Assembly: GCA_017465565.1 (NCBI GenBank)
Contig: JAFTWA010000014.1
Span: 1-64,000, forward strand
Length of the DNA: 64,000 bases
Origin: Tyzzerella sp.
GTDB taxonomy: Bacteria; Bacillota; Clostridia; Lachnospirales; Lachnospiraceae
Direction of reading: 5' to 3'
The notes under the pieces are model-generated. The model had not been told where the DNA came from. It did no database searches and worked only from the letters and a program-made list of their open reading frames with translations. This document shows positions 36,530 through 45,270 of this stretch, one piece after another (position 1 is the stretch's first letter; each line of letters opens with the position of its first letter). The position numbers and the translations under genes were made by a program.

Positions 36530-38506
36530 CTAATTTCCCATCAATTGTAGTTCATATAATTTCTTATAAAGTCCATCCCTCTGGAGAAGCTCCTGATGAT
36601 TTCCAGATTCCACGATTTTCCCATGGTGCATAACGATAATCGTATCTGCATGCTGAATGGTAGAAAGTCTGTGGGCAACCATAATGGTTGTTCGGCCATC
36701 CATAAGTCTCTCCAAGGCCTCAGTAATCAAAGATTCTGTCTCTGTATCGATATTGGCAGTCGCCTCATCAAGCACCAGAATCTTTGGATCATATGCCAGC
36801 GTACGTGCAAAAGAAAGGAGCTGTCTCTGTCCTGCTGAAAGCGTACTTCCTCTCTCTGTTACCGGTTCATCATACTTCATTGGAAGCTTCTGGATAAACG
36901 AATCCGCGTTTACAATCTCCGAAGCGCGTTTGATTTCTTCCAAAGAAATATTTTCATTGTTCAGCGAAATATTGCTCTTAATATCACCTGTGAAAATAAA
37001 TACGTCCTGTTGAACCTGTCCAATTGCCGCCCGGAGCACATCTGTATCAATATCCAGAATATTGACACCGTCAATCAAAATTTCACCCTTCTGGATGTCA
37101 AAGTAGCGTCCAATCAGATTCAAAATCGTTGATTTTCCAGCTCCTGTTGCACCTACAAAAGCAACCTTCTTTCCTGGTTCAATCGTAAAGCTTACATCCT
37201 TCAAAATATAATTATCTTTCTCGTATGCAAACCAGACATTTTTAAATTCAATGCGGCCATTGATATTGACTCCAACTGGTTTTTCTGGATTTACAATCTC
37301 AGGCTTTTCATCCAACACGGTAAAAATCTTTTCCGCTGAAGCAAGGGCTGACTGTAAGGTTCCGAATTGCTCTGCAAGCTGCTGAATAGGTTCAAAAAAT
37401 GAACTAATGTATGTAATAAAAATAAATAAGGTTCCAAGCGACAGATTTCCTGCAAGCACGAAGGAGCTTCCGCTTCCAATGACAATAATTGTTGCAATGA
37501 TAGACACCATATAAATAGATGGACGGAAAATAGCAAATGTCATAACTTCACGGAAATTTGCACGGTACAAATCCTGTGATTTTGCAGTAAATGCGTCATA
37601 CTTTTCTTTTTCACGCGCAAAAATCTGAATCAGCTTCATACCTGAAATATGTTCCGATAAGTAAGTGTTGAGGTCTGTAATCTTATTGCGGGTAATCTGA
37701 TATGCCTTGCGCGACAATGACCGGAAAACAAATGTCAGCACACCTACAACCGGTAATAACAGAAAGGAAATGCCTGCCATACGCGGGTCAATTGAAATCA
37801 TAACCACCGCATATCCGATAATCTTTACTACGTTCTTAAACAAATTCACGATAATTGTCGCAAACAACTCATGAATTGCCTCTGTGTCATTTGAAACACG
37901 GGTTACCAGTTTCCCTACTGGTGTCAGGTTAAAGAAATTAAGTGACAGACTGTGAATATGAGAAAAGATTTGTTCTCTCATCTCATAAATAATGTTCTGC
38001 CCCATCTTCTGTAACATCCAGGTGTTTGATGTATTGAGCATCAAGCCAAGGAATAACATCAAAAGATACATTCCTGCGGCACGCAGGATACCTATAAAAT
38101 CATAGTGACGGAGTTCTTTCAGGTCTTCCCTTACAAGAAGCTTTGCGTTCGTCTCCACATACTCTTTGATTAATTTTTCATCAGCCTCTTTTAAGATTTC
38201 GCATTCTTCTGCTGTCAGTTCTTCTGCCATGTAATACTCATCTTGATAGAGAATGATCTGATAATATTCTGATGCCCCTTCTTCGGCTGCCTCACGGGAA
38301 ATCCACAAATCTCCATAAGGCACAGCACCTTCTGCCTCTTCTGTTGTCACCGCATATGGCTGATGGTAGCCTGTAATATAGAGGTCAATGGCATCCCCAA
38401 TAATAATCGGACGATAAAGCTCTACCACAATGATAAAAAGAACCAATATGGTAGCCAGAGTCATGACCCATTTATGAGGTTTCAGATAAGCTAATAATCG
38501 TTTCAT
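36530..38506 (-). CDS. ABC exporter, second subunit of a heterodimer
   Basis: 658 aa: six transmembrane segments then an ATPase domain. Walker A GATGAGKST near 451, signature LSAGQ near 555 (not LSGGQ), Walker B ILVLDEATAN with the catalytic Glu near 579, and His in VAHRLS. Between the first two helices it has an extra acidic domain of about 95 residues (about 40-135) on the outer face, uncommon in such half-transporters. The ATG overlaps the stop of the partner gene (TAATG). Substrate unknown; drugs, lipids or peptides are typical. Confidence 0.94.
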   Translation of the reverse strand: MKRLLAYLKPHKWVMTLATILVLFIIVVELYRPIIIGDAIDLYITGYHQPYAVTTEEAEGAVPYGDLWISREAAEEGASEYYQIILYQDEYYMAEELTAEECEILKEADEKLIKEYVETNAKLLVREDLKELRHYDFIGILRAAGMYLLMLFLGLMLNTSNTWMLQKMGQNIIYEMREQIFSHIHSLSLNFFNLTPVGKLVTRVSNDTEAIHELFATIIVNLFKNVVKIIGYAVVMISIDPRMAGISFLLLPVVGVLTFVFRSLSRKAYQITRNKITDLNTYLSEHISGMKLIQIFAREKEKYDAFTAKSQDLYRANFREVMTFAIFRPSIYMVSIIATIIVIGSGSSFVLAGNLSLGTLFIFITYISSFFEPIQQLAEQFGTLQSALASAEKIFTVLDEKPEIVNPEKPVGVNINGRIEFKNVWFAYEKDNYILKDVSFTIEPGKKVAFVGATGAGKSTILNLIGRYFDIQKGEILIDGVNILDIDTDVLRAAIGQVQQDVFIFTGDIKSNISLNNENISLEEIKRASEIVNADSFIQKLPMKYDEPVTERGSTLSAGQRQLLSFARTLAYDPKILVLDEATANIDTETESLITEALERLMDGRTTIMVAHRLSTIQHADTIIVMHHGKIVESGNHQELLQRDGLYKKLYELQLMGN

Positions 38507-40266
38507 TACGCATTCACCTCCTGTGCCCCAATTGCTGCTTCTAATTGCTGTTTTTCATACATTGCTGAGTAAATTCCCTTTTTAGCAAGCAGTTCTTCGT
38601 GGCTTCCAACTTCCACTGCCTCTCCTTTGTCCAGAACCATAATAATATCCGCGTTCTGCACAGTCGAAATACGGTGGGCAATGATAATTGTTGTTTTTCC
38701 ACGTCTATTTTCTTTCAAGTTATGTAAAATATGTTCTTCGGTATCGGTATCTACCGCTGATAAGGAGTCGTCCAAAATAAGAATTGGAGAATCCTTCATA
38801 AGCGCTCTTGCAATCGAGCTTCTCTGTTTCTGTCCACCAGACAGTGTTACTCCGCGCTCTCCGACAACCGTATCGTATCCTTCTGGGAAATTGATAATGT
38901 TGTCATGAATGCATGCGGCCTCTGCGGCTTTAATCACGGCATTGATATCCTGTGATTTTACACCAAAGGCAATATTTGACTTCAGTGTATCCGAGAACAG
39001 GAAGTTATCCTGTGGCACATATGCAATATTTTCCCTCAATTGCTTTAATGGAAGTTTTCCAATATCATTTCCGTCAATTAAAATCATTCCCGGGTCCGTC
39101 TTATAAAGACGAAGTAAGAGATTTACCAAAGTAGACTTTCCATTGCCAGTACGCCCAATAACCGCAAGTGTCGTTCCTGCCGGCACGTGAAGATGGATAT
39201 CCTTAAGCACCTCTTCCTTCTGTCCCAAATGCTTAAATGTGAGATGGGAGAAATCAATTTCTCCGCGAATCTCATCCACATCGATTGTATCCTCTGCATC
39301 TGTGATTTCTGTCTTTGCATTCAGGACCTCCTGAATTCTTCGAATGGAAGCTGCGCCCTGTGTAAACATAATAAATGCTTCCGAACATGCAAGCATTGGC
39401 CATACCAACATATTGATATATTGGTTGAACGCCACAAAGCGGCCCAGGGTAATATCGCCAAGCAAAGTAAGATAACCGCCGTACAACAAGGTTGCCAAAC
39501 TAGAAAGTCCGATAATAACATCGAGCAGCGGCATCAAAAACGCCTGCAGCTTTGCAATACGAAGACTCTTGTCCATCGTATTTTTATTTTCTTTTAGAAA
39601 CGCTTTCAGTTCTGCTCTTTCTCTTACAAATGCCTTAATAACGCGCACACCAGAAAAGCTTTCCTGCACGAAATCTGTCAGACTGGAAATCGCCCCCTGG
39701 CGTTCTGCATATAAATTTTCTAACAAATTCCCAAAATGCAAGTATCCTAAGCAGATGATGAGCATTGGCACCATCGCCAGAAGTGTCAGTTTTAAGTCTA
39801 CATACACTACCATCTGGAAAATAATCATGACAGTCATAACTACCGCATCAAAAACGCAGATGACCGCAGGCCCAATCGCCAGACGCACCGCATTTAAGTC
39901 ACTGGTAAACCGAGTCATAATATCCCCAGTTTTGTGCGCATTAAAATATTCCACATCCAGAGTTTCCAGATGTCCGAACATATCATTTCTTAAATCGCGC
40001 TCGATTTTACGTGCACTTCCAAAGAGGAAGAATCGCCATAAAAATCTTCCAATTGCGAGTGTAAGTCCTAATAAAAAGATTCCGAGGAGACACTCCCTCA
40101 CTCCAGCCCAGTCGATGGTTCTTGCCGTTAATCCATCCGTAATGGTACCTGTCAATTTGGGAATAAAGATGTTCGCCACGTCAACCATAAATAATGTGAG
40201 AATTCCTGCCACATATCGATATTTGTATTTCTTAACATAATTCCAAACAAACGAAATCGCATTCAT
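38506..40266 (-). CDS. ABC exporter, first subunit of a heterodimer
   Basis: 586 aa half-transporter. Walker A GRTGNGKST near 371, canonical LSGGQ near 473, but Walker B reads LILDDSLSAVD with Asp near 500 where the catalytic Glu should be. Its degenerate Walker B would face the altered LSAGQ of the partner, so the pair has one degenerate and one active ATP site, like BmrCD or TM287/288. First gene of a seven-gene operon. Confidence 0.95.
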   Translation of the reverse strand: MNAISFVWNYVKKYKYRYVAGILTLFMVDVANIFIPKLTGTITDGLTARTIDWAGVRECLLGIFLLGLTLAIGRFLWRFFLFGSARKIERDLRNDMFGHLETLDVEYFNAHKTGDIMTRFTSDLNAVRLAIGPAVICVFDAVVMTVMIIFQMVVYVDLKLTLLAMVPMLIICLGYLHFGNLLENLYAERQGAISSLTDFVQESFSGVRVIKAFVRERAELKAFLKENKNTMDKSLRIAKLQAFLMPLLDVIIGLSSLATLLYGGYLTLLGDITLGRFVAFNQYINMLVWPMLACSEAFIMFTQGAASIRRIQEVLNAKTEITDAEDTIDVDEIRGEIDFSHLTFKHLGQKEEVLKDIHLHVPAGTTLAVIGRTGNGKSTLVNLLLRLYKTDPGMILIDGNDIGKLPLKQLRENIAYVPQDNFLFSDTLKSNIAFGVKSQDINAVIKAAEAACIHDNIINFPEGYDTVVGERGVTLSGGQKQRSSIARALMKDSPILILDDSLSAVDTDTEEHILHNLKENRRGKTTIIIAHRISTVQNADIIMVLDKGEAVEVGSHEELLAKKGIYSAMYEKQQLEAAIGAQEVNA

Positions 40267-40305
40267 ATTAAATTCTTCCTCCGTCGTAATTTTGCGTTAT
40301 ATTTT

Positions 40306-40334
40306 ATATTAACACACTTTTCCATATTATACAA
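40306..40334 (-). promoter_or_regulatory. Promoter of the ABC-to-M20 operon
   Basis: TTGTAT, 17 bp, TAATAT, 40 bp upstream of the first ABC gene and directly after the cdd terminator. Confidence 0.6.
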
Positions 40335-40366
40335 AATAAAACAGCGAACCTCTTTGAGATTCACTG
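40335..40366 (-). terminator. Terminator after cdd
   Basis: 11-bp stem with two G-U pairs, 3-nt loop, then TTTTATTTT, just past the cdd stop. Confidence 0.8.
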
Positions 40367-40374
40367 CCTTACTT

Positions 40375-40776
40375 TTATAATTTAAATCCATATGGCAATA
40401 GTTCCTTTAGAAGAAACTCCTTGTGTCTACCCTCTTCATCCATAAGTACAATCTGGAATTCTTCCGGATTACAAAATTCCATCATAACCTGTCTGCATAC
40501 TCCACAGGGAGCGCACATCCCGTCCGGCTCTTTGCCTTCCACACCGCCTACAATTGCAATCTTTTCAAATTCTGTCTCGCCCTCTGACACTGCTTTGAAA
40601 AATGCCGTTCTCTCCGCACAGTTTGTCGGGGTATAGGCCGCATTTTCAATATTACATCCGTGATAGATTTTCCCACTTTTTGCCAGGAGGGCAGCCCCTA
40701 CCTGAAAATGCGAATATGGAGAATAGGATTTCTCTCTCGCCTTCTTAGCTTCCAGAATTAATTCTTCATTTTTCAT
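40375..40776 (-). CDS. cdd: Cytidine deaminase
   Basis: 133 aa, the tetrameric short form. CNIENAAYTPTNCAERTAFF carries the first zinc Cys and the catalytic Glu; CAPCGVCRQVMMEF carries the other two cysteines. Deaminates cytidine and deoxycytidine for pyrimidine salvage. Follows the small COG0523 gene by 16 bp and ends at a terminator. Confidence 0.96.
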   Translation of the reverse strand: MKNEELILEAKKAREKSYSPYSHFQVGAALLAKSGKIYHGCNIENAAYTPTNCAERTAFFKAVSEGETEFEKIAIVGGVEGKEPDGMCAPCGVCRQVMMEFCNPEEFQIVLMDEEGRHKEFLLKELLPYGFKL

Positions 40777-40792
40777 TCTATCATACCACCTG

Positions 40793-41731
40793 TTATCCCA
40801 TATATACTATTTCATCTTCTGGTTTTTCTGTTGGCTCCATGTCAATCAAGGATAGTACCGGCTGCATTTCACTTCCCCCTGGAAACACCTCAAATTCTAC
40901 ACGCGCCCGCACCTTCATCCACTGCATTTTCTGAATAGCAACCGTTCTGCCTGCTTTACATGGATAACCATATAAGCCAACATCATCTGCGCAGCATGTC
41001 ATAATCTGGCGCACTGGCACAAACATGTTATCAGCCATACCTTTTGGATGAATGGTCTGCGCCTTAAATTCAATTTCCTTGTGCTCATAATATCTCGGAT
41101 GGTCAATTATATCTACAAACCAGATACCAAAATCATCGTCCTCAATCACAATCTTATCACCACTTATATCATATGGCAAATCTTCTGCCGATGGCTGAAT
41201 GACCTGCCCATTCATATCTTCAAAAATAAGCTGTGCCATCGGATTTTGCACCTTTACCGCACGGCGGAACCCAGCACGGTCAACCGTTTCTGGACAACGA
41301 TTTACCACGATAAGCTGCGACTCTACTAATTGCTCCATCATAAGATTGCGCATGTTCTTCAAATACATATCAAGGGTTTGTCCATCAACGGTAGAATAAA
41401 CACCTGCAAGTTCCCAGTTTCTCGGATACTTAATCGAAAGCAAATCTTCCAGCTTCCACATGCCATTGTATTCAATCACGACCTGCTCCGGCCGATACAT
41501 TCTCTCACAATTCTTGAAAAACGGAGTGTTGAGCTGCGAAAACTCTTCGATTTGGAGAAGAATCATGTTATTTTCTTTTAAATATTCTTTGGAATACTCT
41601 TCTTCCCCTTCTTCACACGAGATAAGAAGTGTCAGACCGTCCTCAATCCAGTCCTGCTTCATGAGTGTCTCTTTTACAAGCGTTGTTTTCCCACTATCTA
41701 AAAACCCTGTACATATAAATACTGGTATCAA
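40793..41731 (-). CDS. COG0523 (CobW-like) P-loop GTPase, divergent
   Basis: 312 aa. Walker A FLDSGKTTLVKE at 9-20, but the usual CxCC metal motif after it is absent (LQIEEFSQLN in its place). VVNRCPE is the NKxD-like site. A C-terminal domain of about 110 residues with a conserved CC pair (IMTCCADDVGLYGYPC, about 255-270) resembles the DUF1980/TIGR03943 partner domain seen with CobW proteins. It directly follows the His-rich COG0523 gene (15-bp gap). Probably metal handling; metal unknown. Confidence 0.85.
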   Translation of the reverse strand: MIPVFICTGFLDSGKTTLVKETLMKQDWIEDGLTLLISCEEGEEEYSKEYLKENNMILLQIEEFSQLNTPFFKNCERMYRPEQVVIEYNGMWKLEDLLSIKYPRNWELAGVYSTVDGQTLDMYLKNMRNLMMEQLVESQLIVVNRCPETVDRAGFRRAVKVQNPMAQLIFEDMNGQVIQPSAEDLPYDISGDKIVIEDDDFGIWFVDIIDHPRYYEHKEIEFKAQTIHPKGMADNMFVPVRQIMTCCADDVGLYGYPCKAGRTVAIQKMQWMKVRARVEFEVFPGGSEMQPVLSLIDMEPTEKPEDEIVYMG

Positions 41732-41746
41732 TTTTTGCCACCCCCA

Positions 41747-42868
41747 TTAAATATGGAATAATTTTAGTAATTCGTCTTCTTTCAAATCTGTACCAATTAC
41801 ACAGACACGTCCTGTATAATCCGGCTTTCCATCGCGAACTTCGTGCTCCTCTGGAACGAGGTCAAATTGCTTCCATGAACCATCTGCCATGGCGATGATA
41901 CCTTTCGCACGGAGTACCGTTCCATAAGCTTCGCTTTCTGCTAATGCGTTTACAATCGCATCTAATTCTTCTGCTGTATATTTGTGTGCTGTTTCTTGGC
42001 CCCAGCTTGTAAACACTTCATCTGCATGATGGTGGTGATGATGGTCATGATCGTGGTGGTGATGCCCGCAGCCGCATGTGCATTCTTCACCATGGTCGTG
42101 GTGATGGTGTTCATGATGGTCATGGTGGTGTCCGCAACCGCAGTCATGTTCATGATGATGATGTCCACAGCCACAACTGCATTCATCACCATGATCATGG
42201 TGATGATGGTGACCATGGTCATGACCACAACCACATTCGTGCTCATGTTCGTGCTCATGATGCATATGAAGTTCATCATGCTCTAACGCATGTCTGATAG
42301 CCTCACCTTCCAATTGGTCCCATGGAGTAGAAATGATTGTTGCATTTTCATTTTCATGGCGAAGCAAATGTACACGCTCTTCAATCTTCTCATCTGTCAT
42401 CATCTGTGTACGGCTGATTACGATTGTAGAAGCATGCGCCACCTGATCCTGGAAAAACTCCCCAAAGTTTTTCAAATATAATTTTGCCTTCTTTCCATCC
42501 ACTACTGCAATCTTTGCACAGATTTCGATGTCTGCATCTGCTTTTACGTCTTCTACTGCCTTCACAACATCTGAAAGCTTGCCAACGCCTGATGGCTCAA
42601 TAATGACACGGTCTGGATGATATTCATCAATCACCTTTTTAAGTGCCTTACTGAAATCACCAACCAGTGTACAGCAGATGCATCCTGAATTCATCTCTGT
42701 GATTTCAATTCCTGCATCCTGCAAAAATCCACCGTCGATTCCGATTTCACCAAACTCATTTTCGATTAATACTAATTTCTGTCCAGCATATACCTGGTTG
42801 ATCAATTGTTTAATAAATGTTGTTTTTCCAGCTCCCAAAAAACCAGAAATAATATCTACTTTTGTCAT
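41747..42868 (-). CDS. COG0523 GTPase with long His-rich metal-binding segment
   Basis: 373 aa. GFLGAGKTTFIKQ is Walker A, SGCICCTL the CxCC metal site, EPSGVGK the Walker B region and VISRTQ the base-recognition site. Residues about 205-283 are dominated by His, Asp, Glu and Cys with repeated blocks such as HDHGEECTCGCGHHHH, then a normal CobW C-terminal domain. Family members chaperone zinc, nickel or cobalt; the His segment may buffer metal. First of three genes under the promoter at 42919. Confidence 0.93.
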   Translation of the reverse strand: MTKVDIISGFLGAGKTTFIKQLINQVYAGQKLVLIENEFGEIGIDGGFLQDAGIEITEMNSGCICCTLVGDFSKALKKVIDEYHPDRVIIEPSGVGKLSDVVKAVEDVKADADIEICAKIAVVDGKKAKLYLKNFGEFFQDQVAHASTIVISRTQMMTDEKIEERVHLLRHENENATIISTPWDQLEGEAIRHALEHDELHMHHEHEHEHECGCGHDHGHHHHHDHGDECSCGCGHHHHEHDCGCGHHHDHHEHHHHDHGEECTCGCGHHHHDHDHHHHHHADEVFTSWGQETAHKYTAEELDAIVNALAESEAYGTVLRAKGIIAMADGSWKQFDLVPEEHEVRDGKPDYTGRVCVIGTDLKEDELLKLFHI

Positions 42869-42897
42869 ATCAAATTACCTCATCTAAATTATAAAAA

Positions 42898-42913
42898 GTT
42901 AGTTCCTACTAAC
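42898..42913 (-). promoter_or_regulatory. Candidate metal-regulator operator
   Basis: GTTAGT, 4 nt, ACTAAC, a perfect inverted repeat spanning the expected transcription start of the COG0523 operon, a position suited to a repressor. It does not match the Gram-positive Zur box I know. Could also act as an RNA hairpin. Confidence 0.4.
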
Positions 42914-42918
42914 GATTC

Positions 42919-42947
42919 ATTATACTACTCTGCCATCCAAAGGTCAA
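42919..42947 (-). promoter_or_regulatory. Promoter of the COG0523-cdd operon
   Basis: TTGACC, 17 bp, TATAAT, 51 bp upstream of the His-rich GTPase start. Confidence 0.75.
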
Positions 42948-42954
42948 CCCAACG

Positions 42955-42983
42955 AAAAAAGGAACACTTTTTCCAAGTGTCCC
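42955..42983 (-). terminator. Terminator after the epimerase gene
   Basis: GGAACACTT and AAGTGTCCC (one G-U) with a 5-nt loop, followed on the minus strand by TTCCTTTTTTCG. The adjoining GTGTCCCCAATT matches words in the repeats at 63.3 kb. Confidence 0.75.
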
Positions 42984-43002
42984 CAATTCTTTTTCCGTTA
43001 TT

Positions 43003-44022
43003 CTAGATTAAGCCTTCTTCTTTCAACCATTCCACTTCATCATGGATTGTTTCTTGATATGGACGAGTTGTGTAGCCTAATTCTTCTTTCGCTTTTGTAT
43101 AATCAAATGAGTTATTTCTTGCCAAGTTGTAAACTGAGAATGTTGTCATCATAGGTTTTTTACCTGTTTTTTCTGCCTGCTTTTCAAGACCCTGCGCAAT
43201 CTTGTCTGCTAAGTTAAGTGGTAAATAGAATTTGATTTGCTGGCAGTTACATTCTTTGTGTAACATATCGCACATTTCTTTTAATGTAACTGGTTCGTTC
43301 GCTAAAATGTAGCTTTCGCCAGAACGTCCTTTTTCAACTGCTGCAATACAGCCTGCTGCCAAATCGCGTACATCGCAAAGGTTGAATGAACCTGCCATAC
43401 CGATTGGCATTTCCCCTTTGATAATCTTAATAAGGGTATCTGTGGTTTCACCAACTGCATGGTCGTTAGGACCAAGAATACCACTTGGATGTACAATACA
43501 AGCATTCAGTCCCATAACTCTTACAGAATCCAAAACCATCTGAGATGCTTTCGCTTTAGACTGACTGTAAGCACCGACAACCTTCGTTGGATCGTTTGGT
43601 TCAAACTTGTCTACTTCTTTAATCTTTGTTCCCATTGGAGCTTCAGGGATTGCACCCGTACTACTTACATAAACTAATTTCTTACATTCCTTGTGTGCAA
43701 GACATGTTGTGATAATGTTTCTTGTTCCGCCTACATTGACAGCCATTAATTTTTCACTGTATGCCGGGTCAACTGTAACCATACTTGCACAGTGGATACA
43801 GAAAGTCTCTACACCTTCCGGAACGGTAAAGAACTTATCTACGGATTCTGCATCGCATAAATCTCCATAGCAGATTTCTACTTCTTTCGGAATAAAGCGA
43901 GCTGATTTATCATTTGGCAAAACTAATGCTCTGACCTTTTTTCCTTTTTCCAATAATTGTTTACAAACATTGCTTCCTAAAAATCCTGCTGCACCGGTTA
44001 CTAAATATAATACTTGGCTCAT
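43003..44022 (-). CDS. NAD-dependent epimerase/dehydratase family protein
   Basis: 339 aa extended short-chain dehydrogenase. The nucleotide loop is VTGAAGFLGSNVCKQLL at the N-terminus. The catalytic triad is the Ser in VYVSSTGA, then YSQSK. Start at the ATG of MSQVLYLVTG after AAGGAGAG. It resembles dihydroflavonol reductase-like NAD-dependent epimerases; substrate cannot be assigned. Apparently single, with its own terminator. Confidence 0.9.
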   Translation of the reverse strand: MSQVLYLVTGAAGFLGSNVCKQLLEKGKKVRALVLPNDKSARFIPKEVEICYGDLCDAESVDKFFTVPEGVETFCIHCASMVTVDPAYSEKLMAVNVGGTRNIITTCLAHKECKKLVYVSSTGAIPEAPMGTKIKEVDKFEPNDPTKVVGAYSQSKAKASQMVLDSVRVMGLNACIVHPSGILGPNDHAVGETTDTLIKIIKGEMPIGMAGSFNLCDVRDLAAGCIAAVEKGRSGESYILANEPVTLKEMCDMLHKECNCQQIKFYLPLNLADKIAQGLEKQAEKTGKKPMMTTFSVYNLARNNSFDYTKAKEELGYTTRPYQETIHDEVEWLKEEGLI

Positions 44023-44106
44023 GATTAACTCTCCTTCTTGTTTCATAATTTTTGTTTACAAGCGGGAGAATACAACCCCAGTATTTTTATTTTGTTTAAA
44101 AAATGT

Positions 44107-44922
44107 TTACGAATTGTTAAAGTCAAAAAAATTTTTCACTTCTTCTATGTCCTTATCAATTTGTGCCTTTACCTCCGCAAGACTATCAAATTTCATCACA
44201 TCCCGTATATACTTATGAACTTCAAGCACCAGCTTCTGTCCATAGATATCTCTGTCAAAATCCAGTATCAACGTTTCAATCGTAACATAATTAAAATCAT
44301 CCACCGACGGACGTTTTCCAATATTAGTCACTGTCTTCAGCACTTCATCACCCAGTCGAACGCGAGTACAGTACACTGCATCTAATGGCTTGATTTTTTC
44401 ATCTGGAACCTTAAGATTCGCTGTCGGCATTTTTTCGGTTCTTCCCAAAGCTTTCCCATGCACTACTTCCCCAATCATGAGATATGGATGCCCGCATAGC
44501 TCTGATAGCCGCTCGTAATCGTTCGCTTCATAAGTAGTCTTAACAAGGTCCATCGTCACTACCTCTTCATTCACTTTGACTGCCGGAACAACAACAACTT
44601 CAGCACCTGTTTTTTCAACTGCCGTTTTGACTTCTTCAAGATTTTTGCTCGTCTCACCTACAACAAGCACTCTCACATCGAACACTCTAACAAGTTCTTC
44701 TACGCCCATGGCCTCACAGGTCAAAAATGCTTCAATTCCTATTTTCTTAAATAAATATTCTTTTTCTTCTTCTGTGGTAAATACTTCGCCTGTTTCAGGA
44801 ATACTAATAATTGCTGATTTTAGCCCCTTCTCTCTTGCAACTGAAACCACCGTTTCTGCTATTTTTAAATGCCCCTTGTGTACGGATTCAAACGTACCAT
44901 AGGCAAGGCATGTATTTCTCAT
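44107..44922 (-). CDS. Short RibF-like riboflavin kinase/FMN adenylyltransferase
   Basis: 271 aa against about 310 for usual RibF. The N-terminal nucleotidyltransferase has the HIGH-type GTFESVHKGHLK. The stretch that normally reads GxDFRFG is VLVVGETSKNLEEV, so adenylation may be changed or lost. The riboflavin kinase half is clear: GEVVHGKALGRTEKMPTANL, TNIGKRPS and ETLILDFDRDIYGQ. Likely a paralogue beside a standard ribF elsewhere; no rib genes adjoin it. Confidence 0.85.
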   Translation of the reverse strand: MRNTCLAYGTFESVHKGHLKIAETVVSVAREKGLKSAIISIPETGEVFTTEEEKEYLFKKIGIEAFLTCEAMGVEELVRVFDVRVLVVGETSKNLEEVKTAVEKTGAEVVVVPAVKVNEEVVTMDLVKTTYEANDYERLSELCGHPYLMIGEVVHGKALGRTEKMPTANLKVPDEKIKPLDAVYCTRVRLGDEVLKTVTNIGKRPSVDDFNYVTIETLILDFDRDIYGQKLVLEVHKYIRDVMKFDSLAEVKAQIDKDIEEVKNFFDFNNS

Positions 44923-45073
44923 AGTTAGTCACCTCGTGTTCATTATAGCCCAAACCATCTGAAACTTCATTAAGAATTTCTCCCCTTTGAGTTTCATTTA
45001 GACAGTCTTTTTTTCTTTCAACAATTAATTTTCTGATAAATAAAAAATTTTTAATATTTTTTCAAAATATATA

Positions 45074-45102
45074 TTGACATTTTTCAAAAAGTGCGATATT
45101 AT
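45074..45102 (+). promoter_or_regulatory. Strong promoter of a small plus-strand transcript
   Basis: TTGACA, 17 bp, TATTAT. It points away from the ribF-like gene and into a 160-bp stretch with no conventional gene. The rest of 44923-45073 is AT-rich with nothing recognised. Confidence 0.75.
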
Positions 45103-45108
45103 TGACTT

Positions 45109-45262
45109 AACAAAAAAAGAGAAAACTTTTAAAAACAGGAGGACAGTCCAATGAGATAGGACTTCAAAAAGAAACAATAGAAAGAGAGGTTATATAGTGA
45201 AACTTAGAGAAATTCATTAAAGAGCCATTCAATTTGTAAAGAAAGATTGAATGGCTCTAAAA
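45109..45262 (+). ncRNA. Small transcript with two mini-ORFs
   Basis: About 150 nt from the expected start to the terminator. AGGAGG stands 8 nt before ATG AGA TAG (45151-45159), a two-codon ORF. GAGAGG stands 7 nt before a GTG frame VKLREIH (45197-45220) whose stop abuts the terminator stem. Either a small RNA, a tiny peptide message, or a translation-sensing RNA. No similar RNA recognised. Confidence 0.55.
45221..45258. terminator. Terminator shared by the small transcript and the amidohydrolase gene
   Basis: Perfect 13-bp stem AGAGCCATTCAAT with a 12-nt loop. T-rich sequence on either side is moderate, so it may serve both converging transcripts. Confidence 0.7.
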
Positions 45263-45270
45263 ATTTGTCT

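Noticed and set aside
41962-42297. Open frames on both strands across the His-rich segment
   Set aside because: They are mirror images of the repetitive GATCAT-like codons of the COG0523 gene; composition is extreme and no ribosome binding sites are seen.
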